Under the pieces are notes generated by a model. It was not told the DNA's origin. It ran no database searches and saw only the letters and a list, made by a program, of their open reading frames with translations. Positions 9,006 through 18,109 of a stretch of DNA of 64,000 bases are shown here, piece by piece. The first letter of the stretch is position 1. Each line of letters opens with the position of its first letter. The position numbers and the translations under genes are program-made. The stretch comes from Pseudofulvibacter geojedonensis (GTDB lineage: Bacteria; Bacteroidota; Bacteroidia; Flavobacteriales; Flavobacteriaceae), in NCBI RefSeq assembly GCF_042675745.1, contig NZ_JBHTJM010000002.1, positions 62,001 through 126,000 of the forward strand. Direction: 5' to 3'.

Positions 9006-10385
9006 CTACTGTCCTCTAAAAAAAATGACAGTACTTAAGGTTTTGAGTACTATTTTAAAATCTAAGAAAATATTTCGATGTTTAATGTAAAATAAATCGT
9101 ATTGTAATTTTAATAGGCTATCTTCTACAGTAGCTCCGTAACTGGTATTTACTTGTGCCCAACCTGTTAAACCTGGCTTTATAATATGTCTTGTAGAGTA
9201 AAACGGTATTTCCTTAGCCAATTCGCCTACAAAAACTGGTCTTTCTGGTCTAGGACCAATAACACTCATCTCTCCTTTAATAATATTTATAAATTGAGGA
9301 AATTCATCTAATCTAGTTTTCCTTAAAAACTTACCAAAACGAGTAACTCTAGAGTCATTTTTTTGAGCCCATACAGCTCCTTCTCTCTCTGCATTTACCA
9401 CCATACTTCTTAATTTGTAAATATTGAAGGTTTTTCCGTTCTTACCAACTCGCTCTTGGGTATAAAACATTGGTCCTTTATTAGCAAATAAATTTCCTAA
9501 AAACACCAATGGAATTATAGTTAGAACCAAAAACAATCCTCCAATAAGTCCAAAAACAATATCAAAAAATCTATGTACCCATATATATAGTGGCTTATTA
9601 TTGTATTTACTAAAAGGAAATTGCTTGTAAAATTCATTATCCTTAAAACTTACTTGTACTCTATTGGTTAAATCTTCATATACCTCTGCATATTCTTTAA
9701 CTAAGTACCCATTATTAAAGGCTTGCAATAAATCGTTATATAACTTTTTAGATGAAAATTTAGAACTTCTTGTTACTATTATCTCATGTATTCCTTTATC
9801 TAATACAGTTAATAATTTATCAGATGAAATGGCTTTAGAATGAAATTTTGTATTACTCTCATCAGAATTAATGACATATTGAATATTATAATTAGTATCT
9901 GCCTCTTTAATTTCTTTTTCAATCTCTTTTAATCGATTTCCATCAGCTATTAAAATAACATTTTTTCTAAAAATAGGGGCGTTAATTAAATTGATATAAG
10001 CTAGCCTACCTAAGCATATAGATATTACAATTGAAATGAAGAAATAGATAATTTGAACCCTACTTTCTGGCAACTCTGGAGTTAGAAAAGGGGTTAAAAT
10101 ATAACATAAAACAGTAACTGAAACTGCTAAAACAATAGCTTTAAAGGATTTAAAAAAATCACTCGATTTTGTTAAATCATATAATTCAAAGACAGTTCCA
10201 AAGAATAGTAAATAACTTACTAAAAGAATAGACCATATCCATTTTCCTTCTTGAAGAGTAAAATAATCAAATTCAAAAACGCTACCTATTAAATGTAAAC
10301 CTAACAAACTAAGTATTACATCTAAAAAACGGAGTAATAGTTTACGTTCTGATAATTCAAAGTGGAAAGTACCCTTTTTCTGCAT
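9006..10385 (-). CDS. Polyprenyl-phosphate sugar phosphotransferase (initiating transferase)
   Basis: Expected to transfer a sugar-1-phosphate from a nucleotide sugar to undecaprenyl phosphate on the inner leaflet of the inner membrane, starting each repeat unit. The 459 residues carry about four or five N-terminal membrane spans, a cytosolic CoA-binding-like domain (about 140-250), another hydrophobic segment near 274-300 and the bacterial sugar transferase domain. Its signatures are KLRSM (about 324), RLDEFPQ (358), GPRPE (377) and PGLTGWAQV (404). The architecture is that of WcaJ/WbaP-like enzymes, so the first sugar could be glucose or galactose; this cannot be read directly. It is the last gene of the locus and has its own 84-base leader. 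Confidence 0.92.
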   Translation of the reverse strand: MQKKGTFHFELSERKLLLRFLDVILSLLGLHLIGSVFEFDYFTLQEGKWIWSILLVSYLLFFGTVFELYDLTKSSDFFKSFKAIVLAVSVTVLCYILTPFLTPELPESRVQIIYFFISIVISICLGRLAYINLINAPIFRKNVILIADGNRLKEIEKEIKEADTNYNIQYVINSDESNTKFHSKAISSDKLLTVLDKGIHEIIVTRSSKFSSKKLYNDLLQAFNNGYLVKEYAEVYEDLTNRVQVSFKDNEFYKQFPFSKYNNKPLYIWVHRFFDIVFGLIGGLFLVLTIIPLVFLGNLFANKGPMFYTQERVGKNGKTFNIYKLRSMVVNAEREGAVWAQKNDSRVTRFGKFLRKTRLDEFPQFINIIKGEMSVIGPRPERPVFVGELAKEIPFYSTRHIIKPGLTGWAQVNTSYGATVEDSLLKLQYDLFYIKHRNIFLDFKIVLKTLSTVIFFRGQ

Positions 10386-10420
10386 TTATAATTACGAGCT
10401 ATATTGGGGGGGCTAAGATA

Positions 10421-10449
10421 ATTATATTAATACTGTTTAAACTAGTCAA
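10421..10449 (-). promoter_or_regulatory. Sigma-70-like promoter match before the initiating transferase
   Basis: On the minus strand TTGACT (10449-10444) is followed after exactly 17 bases by TATAAT (10426-10421), 36 bases upstream of the start codon. This is an E. coli-type -35/-10 pair in an organism whose main sigma factor normally reads TTTG / TAnnTTTG. It could be functional, used by another sigma factor, or chance in AT-rich DNA. Confidence 0.35.
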
Positions 10450-10469
10450 TAGTCGATTATTTATGCTTT

Positions 10470-11474
10470 TTAACTAGCTAAAACAGATAACCACTCCTTT
10501 TTTACCTCTTTCCAATCAAAACCTTCTACCTTTACTCTTGCCTGCTCAACAATTTTTATTGCTTTACTAGGGGTTTCTATAAGCGATTTAACTGCATTTG
10601 TCATATGTAAAACATTATTGGCCTCTACTAAAAGACCATCTATATCATTTTTAATTAAATACGACATTCCTCCTACATTAGTTGAAACTACTGGTAATCC
10701 TAAAGCCATTGCTTCTATAACGCTTATTGGTGTGTTATCAAAATCTGTAGGGTTGATAAATATATCATATTCACTAGCCAAATGGTGCCAAGCCTGTTTT
10801 GATAGTTTTCCTGTAAATACAACCGAATCTTCTAAATCTAATTTATTAACAAGCTCTTTACACTCTTGTAAAGTTCCATCTTTTTCAGGCCCAACCATGC
10901 ATAAACTAGCAGTTGGATAATCTTTTTTTAATTCTTGTAAAACCTGTATGGCCAATTGTGGGTTATATATCTTGCTAAATGATCTAACAAAAAGCAAGTT
11001 GGGTTTAAACAACATTCTTTTCTTTAATTCATACTTACAAACTTCTATATTATTGGGTATAAATTTAACAGAGAAATTTTCTTTCTCAAAAGCTTCTTTT
11101 AGATAGTAAGATGGTGCAATATTAATATAAGAATGATTAAAAATCATCTTTGCTAAACCTGGTGATGATTTTAGTCTAGTTGGCAGCTTACCACCATGTA
11201 AGATAGGTATATATTTTAACTTTAAAACTCTGCATAATTGACTCACTAAAAATGCATAATAAAAATTTTTAGTACTATAGGTATCAATTAAAACATAATC
11301 AACTTGTTTACTCCATTTTAACACCGAAAAAAGCATCTCAAATAAACGTAAAAATTGATTCTCTTTTGATGAACTTACAGTTACAGTATAACCTTCTTTT
11401 CTCAATAATTGACTTAACTGAGCCATTACCGTAACGTTACTTGATTTGACATTATTTCCAATATACAGTATCAT
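10470..11474 (-). CDS. Glycosyltransferase family 4 protein
   Basis: A 334-residue GT-B fold glycosyltransferase of family GT4 that should transfer a sugar from a nucleotide donor to the growing lipid-linked chain in the cytoplasm. The N-terminal Rossmann half contains the acceptor region (LHGGKLPTRLKSSPG). The C-terminal half has the family donor site PISVIEAMALGLPVVSTNVGG at about 249-269 with its Glu residues. Its start overlaps the stop of the upstream Wzy/WaaL-like gene by four bases. Donor and acceptor sugars cannot be read from the sequence. Confidence 0.88.
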   Translation of the reverse strand: MILYIGNNVKSSNVTVMAQLSQLLRKEGYTVTVSSSKENQFLRLFEMLFSVLKWSKQVDYVLIDTYSTKNFYYAFLVSQLCRVLKLKYIPILHGGKLPTRLKSSPGLAKMIFNHSYINIAPSYYLKEAFEKENFSVKFIPNNIEVCKYELKKRMLFKPNLLFVRSFSKIYNPQLAIQVLQELKKDYPTASLCMVGPEKDGTLQECKELVNKLDLEDSVVFTGKLSKQAWHHLASEYDIFINPTDFDNTPISVIEAMALGLPVVSTNVGGMSYLIKNDIDGLLVEANNVLHMTNAVKSLIETPSKAIKIVEQARVKVEGFDWKEVKKEWLSVLAS

Positions 11475-12835
11475 GATTGTAACGCTTTCTTTTTTGCTTC
11501 TATAGGTCTCTTTTTTTCAAAATGAACGTCTAATACCGCCAAACCGTAAATAAATGAGGGAAATGCAATACGCATAGCAGAGTGGTTTATTGTTAATAAC
11601 CAAATTATTAAACATGAATAGAAGTATATATTATTTCTATTTTCTAATCGCAATATTAAAGGGGTTAATAACAATATTAAAAAGGCTACTAAACCAAATG
11701 TACCATGCTCGGCTAAAATTCTACTAAATTCATTATGAGAAGCTGCTACAATACCTGTCCTTTCTTGTCTATATTCTTTATTTTTTCCTACTCCTATTCC
11801 AAAAACAGGATTCTCAAAGAAAGCTTGAAACTCTACTAATATTAATTGTTTCCTTCCTGTTGTTACATCTTTTTTCTCTTGTCCTAATGCATTTTTATTG
11901 GTATACCTATTTTCTATTAAGCCAGAAGTTCTACTAACTGTATACAACCAAAGTACAACCCCTGATATAACAAAAAACGCAAACATTCTAACTACTTTTA
12001 AAACATACTTAGAGTTCCCTTTTAAAAATACCATTGCACAAAATACAATAGATGCTATTAAGGCCACTAATATTCCTCCTCTTGAGAAAGTAACCAGGCC
12101 TCTAAACACAATAACACATAAAATTGAAAATTCAATTAACATCTGAATTTTACTCATTTTATTTATTATCAGTCTTGTTATAAATACAAATATACCTGCT
12201 CCTAATATTGTTGCTACTTGATTTGGACCAAAACCTCCTGAAGTAGCAAAATTAGAAGCCGTACCTGTTACTACTTCTTTAACACTAGGGTTGTATAAAA
12301 ATAAATAAACCGCTATAGAAACAACTGGCAATGCACTATAAAGAAACACCTTTGACAGTTGCTTCATAGTAACTTTTTTCTTGTAGCAAAAGAAAGCAAA
12401 AAAACCTAAAGAAACTGGACCGCTTAAGTTGAATGCTATCATTTTTCTTACCTCATCATTTAAATTATATTCAGTAATTACTATTGTAGAAAGTAGCAAT
12501 AAAATATAAACTAAATAAACATATCCTTTAACAGAAGCAAAATCATACACTATAGCCAATAAAGGTAGTGCTATTAATAAATACTTATGAAGCTCATAAA
12601 AAAACAAGCCCCCCGTCATTCTAAAAAACACATCGCTAGTGGCTACATAAGCACAACACAATAAAACTGCAAAAGTTTTATTTCTCGCTACTAAAACAAC
12701 AAAAAAACTCCCAAATAAAACTATTAAACTAAGTAACTTAGATAAAAATGGCAGCACGAAAACTGAAAAACCAATAGCTAGGTGCAATAATATCAAAAAA
12801 AGCTCTCTTTTATTTTTAAATAGTCTTTTTAGCAT
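11471..12835 (-). CDS. O-antigen ligase / polymerase family (Wzy_C) membrane protein
   Basis: A 454-residue polytopic membrane protein with about 11-12 spans and a Wzy_C (O-antigen ligase) region. The visible signature is the RGG in VTFSRGGILVALI, then the periplasmic loop with GVGKNKEYRQERTG, and HNEFSRILAEHGTFGLVAF. Members either polymerise repeat units (Wzy) or ligate glycan to an acceptor such as lipid A core (WaaL). With an ABC exporter in the same locus, a ligase role is as likely as a polymerase role. It overlaps the upstream GT4 gene by 20 bases. Confidence 0.85.
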   Translation of the reverse strand: MLKRLFKNKRELFLILLHLAIGFSVFVLPFLSKLLSLIVLFGSFFVVLVARNKTFAVLLCCAYVATSDVFFRMTGGLFFYELHKYLLIALPLLAIVYDFASVKGYVYLVYILLLLSTIVITEYNLNDEVRKMIAFNLSGPVSLGFFAFFCYKKKVTMKQLSKVFLYSALPVVSIAVYLFLYNPSVKEVVTGTASNFATSGGFGPNQVATILGAGIFVFITRLIINKMSKIQMLIEFSILCVIVFRGLVTFSRGGILVALIASIVFCAMVFLKGNSKYVLKVVRMFAFFVISGVVLWLYTVSRTSGLIENRYTNKNALGQEKKDVTTGRKQLILVEFQAFFENPVFGIGVGKNKEYRQERTGIVAASHNEFSRILAEHGTFGLVAFLILLLTPLILRLENRNNIYFYSCLIIWLLTINHSAMRIAFPSFIYGLAVLDVHFEKKRPIEAKKKALQS

Positions 12836-13889
12836 AAATATTTATTACTTTGTCTAAAACAGCTTGCTCACTGAAATTGGCTATAACATGTCTGTGAAGT
12901 TCGTTGCCTATATCATTCCTCAAATTACTATCTTTTATCAACCTTAACAAAGAGTCAGATAATTTTTTTTCATCTTCTTTTGGAACTAAAAGTCCTGTTT
13001 TATGATCAATAATTACTTTTTTACAATCGCCAACATCTGTTGATATTACAGCTAATTTGCTCTTACCATATTCTAATAAACTTATAGGTAAACCTTCTGA
13101 TTTTGAAGATAAAACCCCTATCTCTGCCTGAGAAATAGTATTAATTACGTCTGGTACACTTCCATACACAAAAGCTTTATCTTTTAAATCTTTGACAATA
13201 TTGTTTATGTCTTGTGAATACTCATCTTCAAAATCTTTACCTAAAAGATGTAGTGTCCAATCTGGATAACTCTCTAAAACAGTTTTAAATGCATTTAAAA
13301 GTAATAAATGATCTTTCTGTGGTCTTAAATTTGCTAAACATACAATTCTCTTACCTTTTTCTCCCTGAAGCTTCGTAGTTTTTATTTCTTCTGTATCGCT
13401 AGGTATAAAATTATTTAAAAGAATAGCTTCTTTAACGAAAAGTTTTTGCTCAACCCAAACTTTTAAATTGTGATTAACCACAATAGTATTATAAAAAAAA
13501 AGTGAAGCAATTTTTAAAGCCCCATGCTTTCTATTGTGTAAAAACTCACTATTTCCAAAATGATCATGCCATATTATCTTGACTCTTAGTCCAAATAACC
13601 TCATCACAAAAGCTGTAAAGAAAGAGGATGAATGTGCATGAATTATACTTATTCTATGTTGCTTAATAAACTTGCGAAGTCTAAAATATGAAGCAAAATC
13701 GAATGCACTTTTCTTTCTTAAAAGTAAATAAGGAACCTCTTTTTTTATATTATTTTTAAATGGACCTTCTTTTCTAGTAGCACATATTGCCGAAAAGGCA
13801 ACCTTACTTTGCAAGCCGTTTGCTAAGGTTACAGCTAGTCTTTCTGCTCCTCCTGGTTCTAGTGAGTCTATTAACTGAAGTACTCTCAT
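12816..13889 (-). CDS. Glycosyltransferase family 4 protein
   Basis: A 357-residue GT4 enzyme. The N-terminal motif SLEPGGAERLAVTLA (about residues 9-23) is the classic glycine-rich acceptor loop of this family. HAHSSSFF and WHDHFG follow in the first Rossmann half, and the donor-binding SEGLPISLLEYG lies at about 264-275. It overlaps both neighbours (20 bases and 4 bases), as expected for a tightly coupled operon. No sugar specificity can be assigned. Confidence 0.88.
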   Translation of the reverse strand: MRVLQLIDSLEPGGAERLAVTLANGLQSKVAFSAICATRKEGPFKNNIKKEVPYLLLRKKSAFDFASYFRLRKFIKQHRISIIHAHSSSFFTAFVMRLFGLRVKIIWHDHFGNSEFLHNRKHGALKIASLFFYNTIVVNHNLKVWVEQKLFVKEAILLNNFIPSDTEEIKTTKLQGEKGKRIVCLANLRPQKDHLLLLNAFKTVLESYPDWTLHLLGKDFEDEYSQDINNIVKDLKDKAFVYGSVPDVINTISQAEIGVLSSKSEGLPISLLEYGKSKLAVISTDVGDCKKVIIDHKTGLLVPKEDEKKLSDSLLRLIKDSNLRNDIGNELHRHVIANFSEQAVLDKVINIYAKKTI

Positions 13890-14998
13890 TCTACTAGCAA
13901 TTTCTTAATTTCTGTTTCAAACTTATCTAATGTAAATTGACTTGACCATTTATAAGCTTGTTGTAATTTCTTTTTATATAGCATATGGTTACTTAAATAA
14001 GCTATCACCTCTTGTTCTATTTCATTTACGTTAGACGAAACAATACTTCCTCTCTCACCTTCACCTAACATATATGGTACACAAGATACTGGAGTACTTA
14101 TAGGCAAACAACCAGAGCACATTGCTTCTGCAACCACTTTTGGCCAACCTTCTGACTTAGAAATAAATACTAAAAAATGTGATTGTTGAAAAGCCTCCTT
14201 AATAACTTCTTTATTTACATTACCATGAAGTTTTATAATCTCATCTAAATCATTTTCTTGAATGTAATTTACTATTTTTCCTTTCTCTGCACCATCCCCA
14301 TATATATTTAAAACTACATCATAACCTCTTTTAAATAATTGTTGAATAACTTTAACACTTACTAATGGCTGCTTACCTGGGGTTAATCCTCCAACAAAAA
14401 TAAAATTAATTTTTCCATCAAATGATTTAATTTTTAATGGACTTATTTCTGAAGCCAAATAAGTTGCGGTAAAAAATGGTTTAATGTTTTTACTTTGTTT
14501 AGGCCATTCACCATAGATCAATACTTTAATGTTTTTAGTTAAAAAAGTGTTTGATAAAATCCATCTTTGAATTTTATAACTTAAGGGCTGTTTCGCATTA
14601 GGATCCCAATTTCCAGCATATTTAGCTGTTTTAGGTTTGTTAGGAAATAATATTTGAACTATACAAGCTAATAAACTAATATTAGCTGGACATCTTAAAT
14701 GAATATGGTCTGCCCATTTCATCCCAACATATATCTTATAAATAATTAAAGGTAGATTTACTAAACTTGTAGCAACTCCTTTTAAAGAATTAAAAAATAA
14801 AGATGGAGTTGAAAATATCGTAGGTTCTTTATCAAAATTAGAGAGTAATAATTCTTTATCATATTTTACAGGAGAAACGACACCTAACTCATTAATATGT
14901 TTAGACCATAAATTCATTTCATACACATAAGGAGCATAAGAAGAGTATTTACCTTCATTTTTTAGAGTTGGAGCCAAAGTAACTACTAAAAACTTCAT
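13886..14998 (-). CDS. Glycosyltransferase family 4 protein
   Basis: A 370-residue GT-B enzyme. The second half carries FVGGLTPGKQPLVSVKVI and the donor site SKSEGWPKVVAEAMCSGCLP starting near residue 280, both typical of GT4. It shares one base with the upstream acetyltransferase gene and overlaps the downstream GT4 by four bases. Its substrate is unknown. Confidence 0.87.
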   Translation of the reverse strand: MKFLVVTLAPTLKNEGKYSSYAPYVYEMNLWSKHINELGVVSPVKYDKELLLSNFDKEPTIFSTPSLFFNSLKGVATSLVNLPLIIYKIYVGMKWADHIHLRCPANISLLACIVQILFPNKPKTAKYAGNWDPNAKQPLSYKIQRWILSNTFLTKNIKVLIYGEWPKQSKNIKPFFTATYLASEISPLKIKSFDGKINFIFVGGLTPGKQPLVSVKVIQQLFKRGYDVVLNIYGDGAEKGKIVNYIQENDLDEIIKLHGNVNKEVIKEAFQQSHFLVFISKSEGWPKVVAEAMCSGCLPISTPVSCVPYMLGEGERGSIVSSNVNEIEQEVIAYLSNHMLYKKKLQQAYKWSSQFTLDKFETEIKKLLVE

Positions 14999-15549
14999 TA
15001 TATATATGCTTCAGAATTATTATTGTTAATAGCTACAGCTGGAACACCTACAACAGTAGTGCCTTCTTTAACATCTGTAACTACTAAAGAATTAGCTCCT
15101 ATTACACTATTATTTGCAACAGTTATTTTACCAGCGATAACAGCATTTGCTGCTATAAAAACATTATTTCCTATTACTGGCACACCTCTCTTATCTCCCC
15201 TACCGCTTACACCAACGGTAACTCCTTGTGCAATATTACAATTGTCTCCTATTATTGCTTTAGGATGAATAATAATATGTCCGTGATGAGCTATATAAAA
15301 ACGAGTACCAATTGTTGCTGCATAAGGCAAAGATATACCTGTAATTATTTCAATAAACTTTTGAAAACAGACAGCCATTAACAACAATATCTTTTTTATT
15401 AATGAGGGTATTTTGCTTTTATAAATACCATTAGATATCCTGTAAACAAATAAGGCCCATAAACCTTGTGTTGTTATTATTAATATTAAAGAAGGCTTAT
15501 TACCACTATACTTCTTGTATTTTTCAATATCTAATTTAAACTTCTTCAT
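14998..15549 (-). CDS. Serine acetyltransferase-like hexapeptide acetyltransferase
   Basis: A 183-residue left-handed beta-helix acetyltransferase of the serine O-acetyltransferase subgroup. Hexapeptide repeats run through about residues 85-175, with IAHHGHIIIHPKAIIGDNC, the GVTVGVSGRGDKRGVPVIG loop and NSVIGANSLVVTDV near the end. The position inside a polysaccharide locus and the absence of cysteine genes suggest that it acetylates a sugar hydroxyl rather than serine. A hydrophobic stretch around residues 45-65 may sit at the membrane. Confidence 0.85.
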   Translation of the reverse strand: MKKFKLDIEKYKKYSGNKPSLILIITTQGLWALFVYRISNGIYKSKIPSLIKKILLLMAVCFQKFIEIITGISLPYAATIGTRFYIAHHGHIIIHPKAIIGDNCNIAQGVTVGVSGRGDKRGVPVIGNNVFIAANAVIAGKITVANNSVIGANSLVVTDVKEGTTVVGVPAVAINNNNSEAYI

Positions 15550-15552
15550 AAA

Positions 15553-16551
15553 TTATCTTAAAACAGATGGCTTGTTAAATAATAAACTAAACCACCCATA
15601 AACTCTTCCTAATGCCTCTGTAAAAGCTTCTTTTTTCTTATTTGTAGTAATTACATTGGTAAACCTTAGCAAAGTTAATAATAGTGCTATAGCATTCCAC
15701 TTAAAACGAGCTGTTAAAGATGGATTAATATATTTTACTCTCCAAACATACCAACCATTTCTTAATACCATTTTTCCGTATTTAAATTGGTTTGGTCTTC
15801 CAGATTCATCATGATGATGCTCCAATCTTGCCGAAGTATTTACATATAACTTCCCTTTTTTTGCTAACCGTAAACTAAAATCGGCATCTTCATACAAGCC
15901 ATATCCTTCAAAATATGTAGAAAATTTCATTTCTTCAAAAATCTGTTTTCTAAATGAAGAAACTCCCCCCATAAACTGTTCTACCTGATATATTTTGTTA
16001 CTAGGAGGCAAAAAACTTATAGGCCTTCCATTTGAAAAAGTTGGCATAAATCCAGGATTCGTTTTGTCAATAAGCCCAAGTTTTTTTCTTAATAAAAATC
16101 TACTCGAGTCTTTTCTAACCCAACCATCATAATAAAACTCATTATTCAATACTTCATTTGAAGCTTGCTTCCAACTAACTTCATTAGTAATATAGCCTCC
16201 TACTGCTAAAGCATCAGGCTTATCGTTATATGTACTTATAATATTTTTAAAATAGTTAGTCTCTAAAATTGTATCGTCATCTAAAAAGCAAATTATTTCT
16301 GAATGTTCATCTACTTTAGCTATTCCAAAATTTCGTTGTTTGGTTAAACCCCTATCTTTTGGCAATACTTTAAAATACTTTAGTTCATTAAATACATTAA
16401 GCTCTAATGCTTTTTTAGTATCATCGTTAATAGATCCGTCAATAATTAATATCTCGTTAGGATACAAACTTTGGGCTTTTACAGACTCTAATAGTGTTAT
16501 TAGAGCTTTTGGACGCATATAAGTACAAACAATTAAACTAAACTTCATCAA
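15553..16551 (-). CDS. Glycosyltransferase family 2 protein
   Basis: A 332-residue GT-A enzyme of family GT2. The N-terminus FSLIVCTYMRPKALITLLES and the metal-binding DDD in CFLDDDTILETNYF (about residue 92) are diagnostic. The GYGLYEDADFSLRLAKKGKL segment contains the ED catalytic-base motif. It overlaps the upstream 523-residue GT2 gene by 14 bases; two adjacent Met codons make the exact start uncertain by one residue. The donor sugar is unknown. Confidence 0.9.
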   Translation of the reverse strand: MMKFSLIVCTYMRPKALITLLESVKAQSLYPNEILIIDGSINDDTKKALELNVFNELKYFKVLPKDRGLTKQRNFGIAKVDEHSEIICFLDDDTILETNYFKNIISTYNDKPDALAVGGYITNEVSWKQASNEVLNNEFYYDGWVRKDSSRFLLRKKLGLIDKTNPGFMPTFSNGRPISFLPPSNKIYQVEQFMGGVSSFRKQIFEEMKFSTYFEGYGLYEDADFSLRLAKKGKLYVNTSARLEHHHDESGRPNQFKYGKMVLRNGWYVWRVKYINPSLTARFKWNAIALLLTLLRFTNVITTNKKKEAFTEALGRVYGWFSLLFNKPSVLR

Positions 16552-18109
16552 CCTTACTTTTCTGAATTAAAGATTTGGCCAGTAAGATACTTTTATCCCA
16601 TCTTAAATTCATTACTCTAATATACTTAAAAGGATTTTTTATTTGTTGCTTTTTAAAATACTTTAAAAACAACATTACCCTATAACCTCTAAGTTGATAT
16701 TCAGTTTGATGCTTTATATTAAAAGCCATTACTGTAGGTGATGGCTTTGGTTGCACCTCGTCTAAATCCCAACTATTAACATTTTTTACTCTAAAACCTC
16801 CTATTGGGGCTTTTAAGTGTAACATACTTATCATTGGGGCAAATAAAATATCTACTCCCTTTTTTCGAATTTGCATACCAAAATCTGCATCTTCACCATA
16901 ACCAAACTCATGTTCAGATTTAAAATTTAAATCTTTTATAACTTCAGATTTAACGATACTTGTACCTGAACCAAAATGAGCGCTTTGTTTAACAAAAGAA
17001 TCCTTTATATTTTCTCCCTTTTGCAAACAATTTATTACTAAAGCTTTTACTCCGTACTTATTAATTTTACGCATTGAACTACTTAGTAAATCTTCATTAA
17101 AACGAATATCATCATCAGCAAAAAACACCCAATTACTAGTTACTTCGTTTAAAGCTAAATTTCTAGCATTACAAGCTCCTGTTCGGTGTATGAACTTATG
17201 TTTAATTTGAAATGGCCAACTATTATTGGTTAAATAATCTAATTCTGTTTCTGAACCTTTTTCTGGATTTTGCTCTATTATTATAACACTTTTAGGTAAA
17301 AGGGTTTGTTGTGCTAGATCTTTTAATACATCTAATAGAGGACCTTTCCTTCCTAAAGTAGGAATAATAACGTCTAAAGTAAAATCTTTAGTTAAAACCT
17401 CATCTTTGTTAGATTGAATTCTGATAGTACTAAAATCATTTTTAACCAAAGGAATCTTTTTTGAAAAAAGAGCTTGAACAAATGGAATAAGAAATAATTT
17501 TCTTTCAAAAATTAATCCATTCAATAAAAATAAATATTGCCATACATATTTATAATTACTTTTTAAAAATATAAAAAATGCTTTATCTATTGAACTCTCA
17601 GTCTCAGCATTAATATCTTGTTTATGAATTAATAAGCGAGGCTCATAGGTACATAGTAGTCCATTAGGCATAGCTCGTTTAGATATATAGTTTATAAAAT
17701 AATTAAAACTAAAATTATAAGTTAATAAGTATTCATATTTTAAAAGAACTTTAGAATAAACACCTCCAACTTCTGATGACATTAACCAAGTAGGATAGGT
17801 TTTTTCTTTATTAACATTTATAAAAACAGATTGCTCTACATATCCTATTCTAGCGTTAATAGCAAAATCTTTCTGATTAGAATAAGAAGCCATAATTAAA
17901 TTATGATGAAATATATCTTTTATCTTATCATAAGCTATATTAGTTTCATGTTTTAGGTTAGCCCAAATAAGTAGTTTGTTTGAATATTGCTTTGCTAAAA
18001 GCAGCAAATTTTCTTGTATTGATAATTCTTTATTAAAACTTATTGAAGTTTTATTTTCAGCATCATAAACTTTTACAACTATATTATTTTGATGAAAGAC
18101 AACTAACAT
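16538..18109 (-). CDS. Two-part glycosyltransferase family 2 protein with long N-terminal region
   Basis: A 523-residue protein whose C-terminal half is a GT2 domain starting near residue 245 (DVIIPTLGRKGPLLDVLKDL), with the metal site FFADDDIRFNEDLL and the catalytic GYGEDADFGMQIRKKG. The first ~240 residues lack a clear DxD motif and look like a separate, possibly degenerate domain; I cannot name it. Typical single-domain GT2 enzymes are 250-330 residues, so this is unusually long. It overlaps the upstream GT4 by 7 bases and the downstream GT2 by 14. Confidence 0.85.
   Translation of the reverse strand: MLVVFHQNNIVVKVYDAENKTSISFNKELSIQENLLLLAKQYSNKLLIWANLKHETNIAYDKIKDIFHHNLIMASYSNQKDFAINARIGYVEQSVFINVNKEKTYPTWLMSSEVGGVYSKVLLKYEYLLTYNFSFNYFINYISKRAMPNGLLCTYEPRLLIHKQDINAETESSIDKAFFIFLKSNYKYVWQYLFLLNGLIFERKLFLIPFVQALFSKKIPLVKNDFSTIRIQSNKDEVLTKDFTLDVIIPTLGRKGPLLDVLKDLAQQTLLPKSVIIIEQNPEKGSETELDYLTNNSWPFQIKHKFIHRTGACNARNLALNEVTSNWVFFADDDIRFNEDLLSSSMRKINKYGVKALVINCLQKGENIKDSFVKQSAHFGSGTSIVKSEVIKDLNFKSEHEFGYGEDADFGMQIRKKGVDILFAPMISMLHLKAPIGGFRVKNVNSWDLDEVQPKPSPTVMAFNIKHQTEYQLRGYRVMLFLKYFKKQQIKNPFKYIRVMNLRWDKSILLAKSLIQKSKVDEV

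Noticed and set aside
14998..15549. Assignment as CysE for cysteine synthesis
   Set aside because: The fold is right, but the context is entirely polysaccharide genes and no sulfur-assimilation gene is near.
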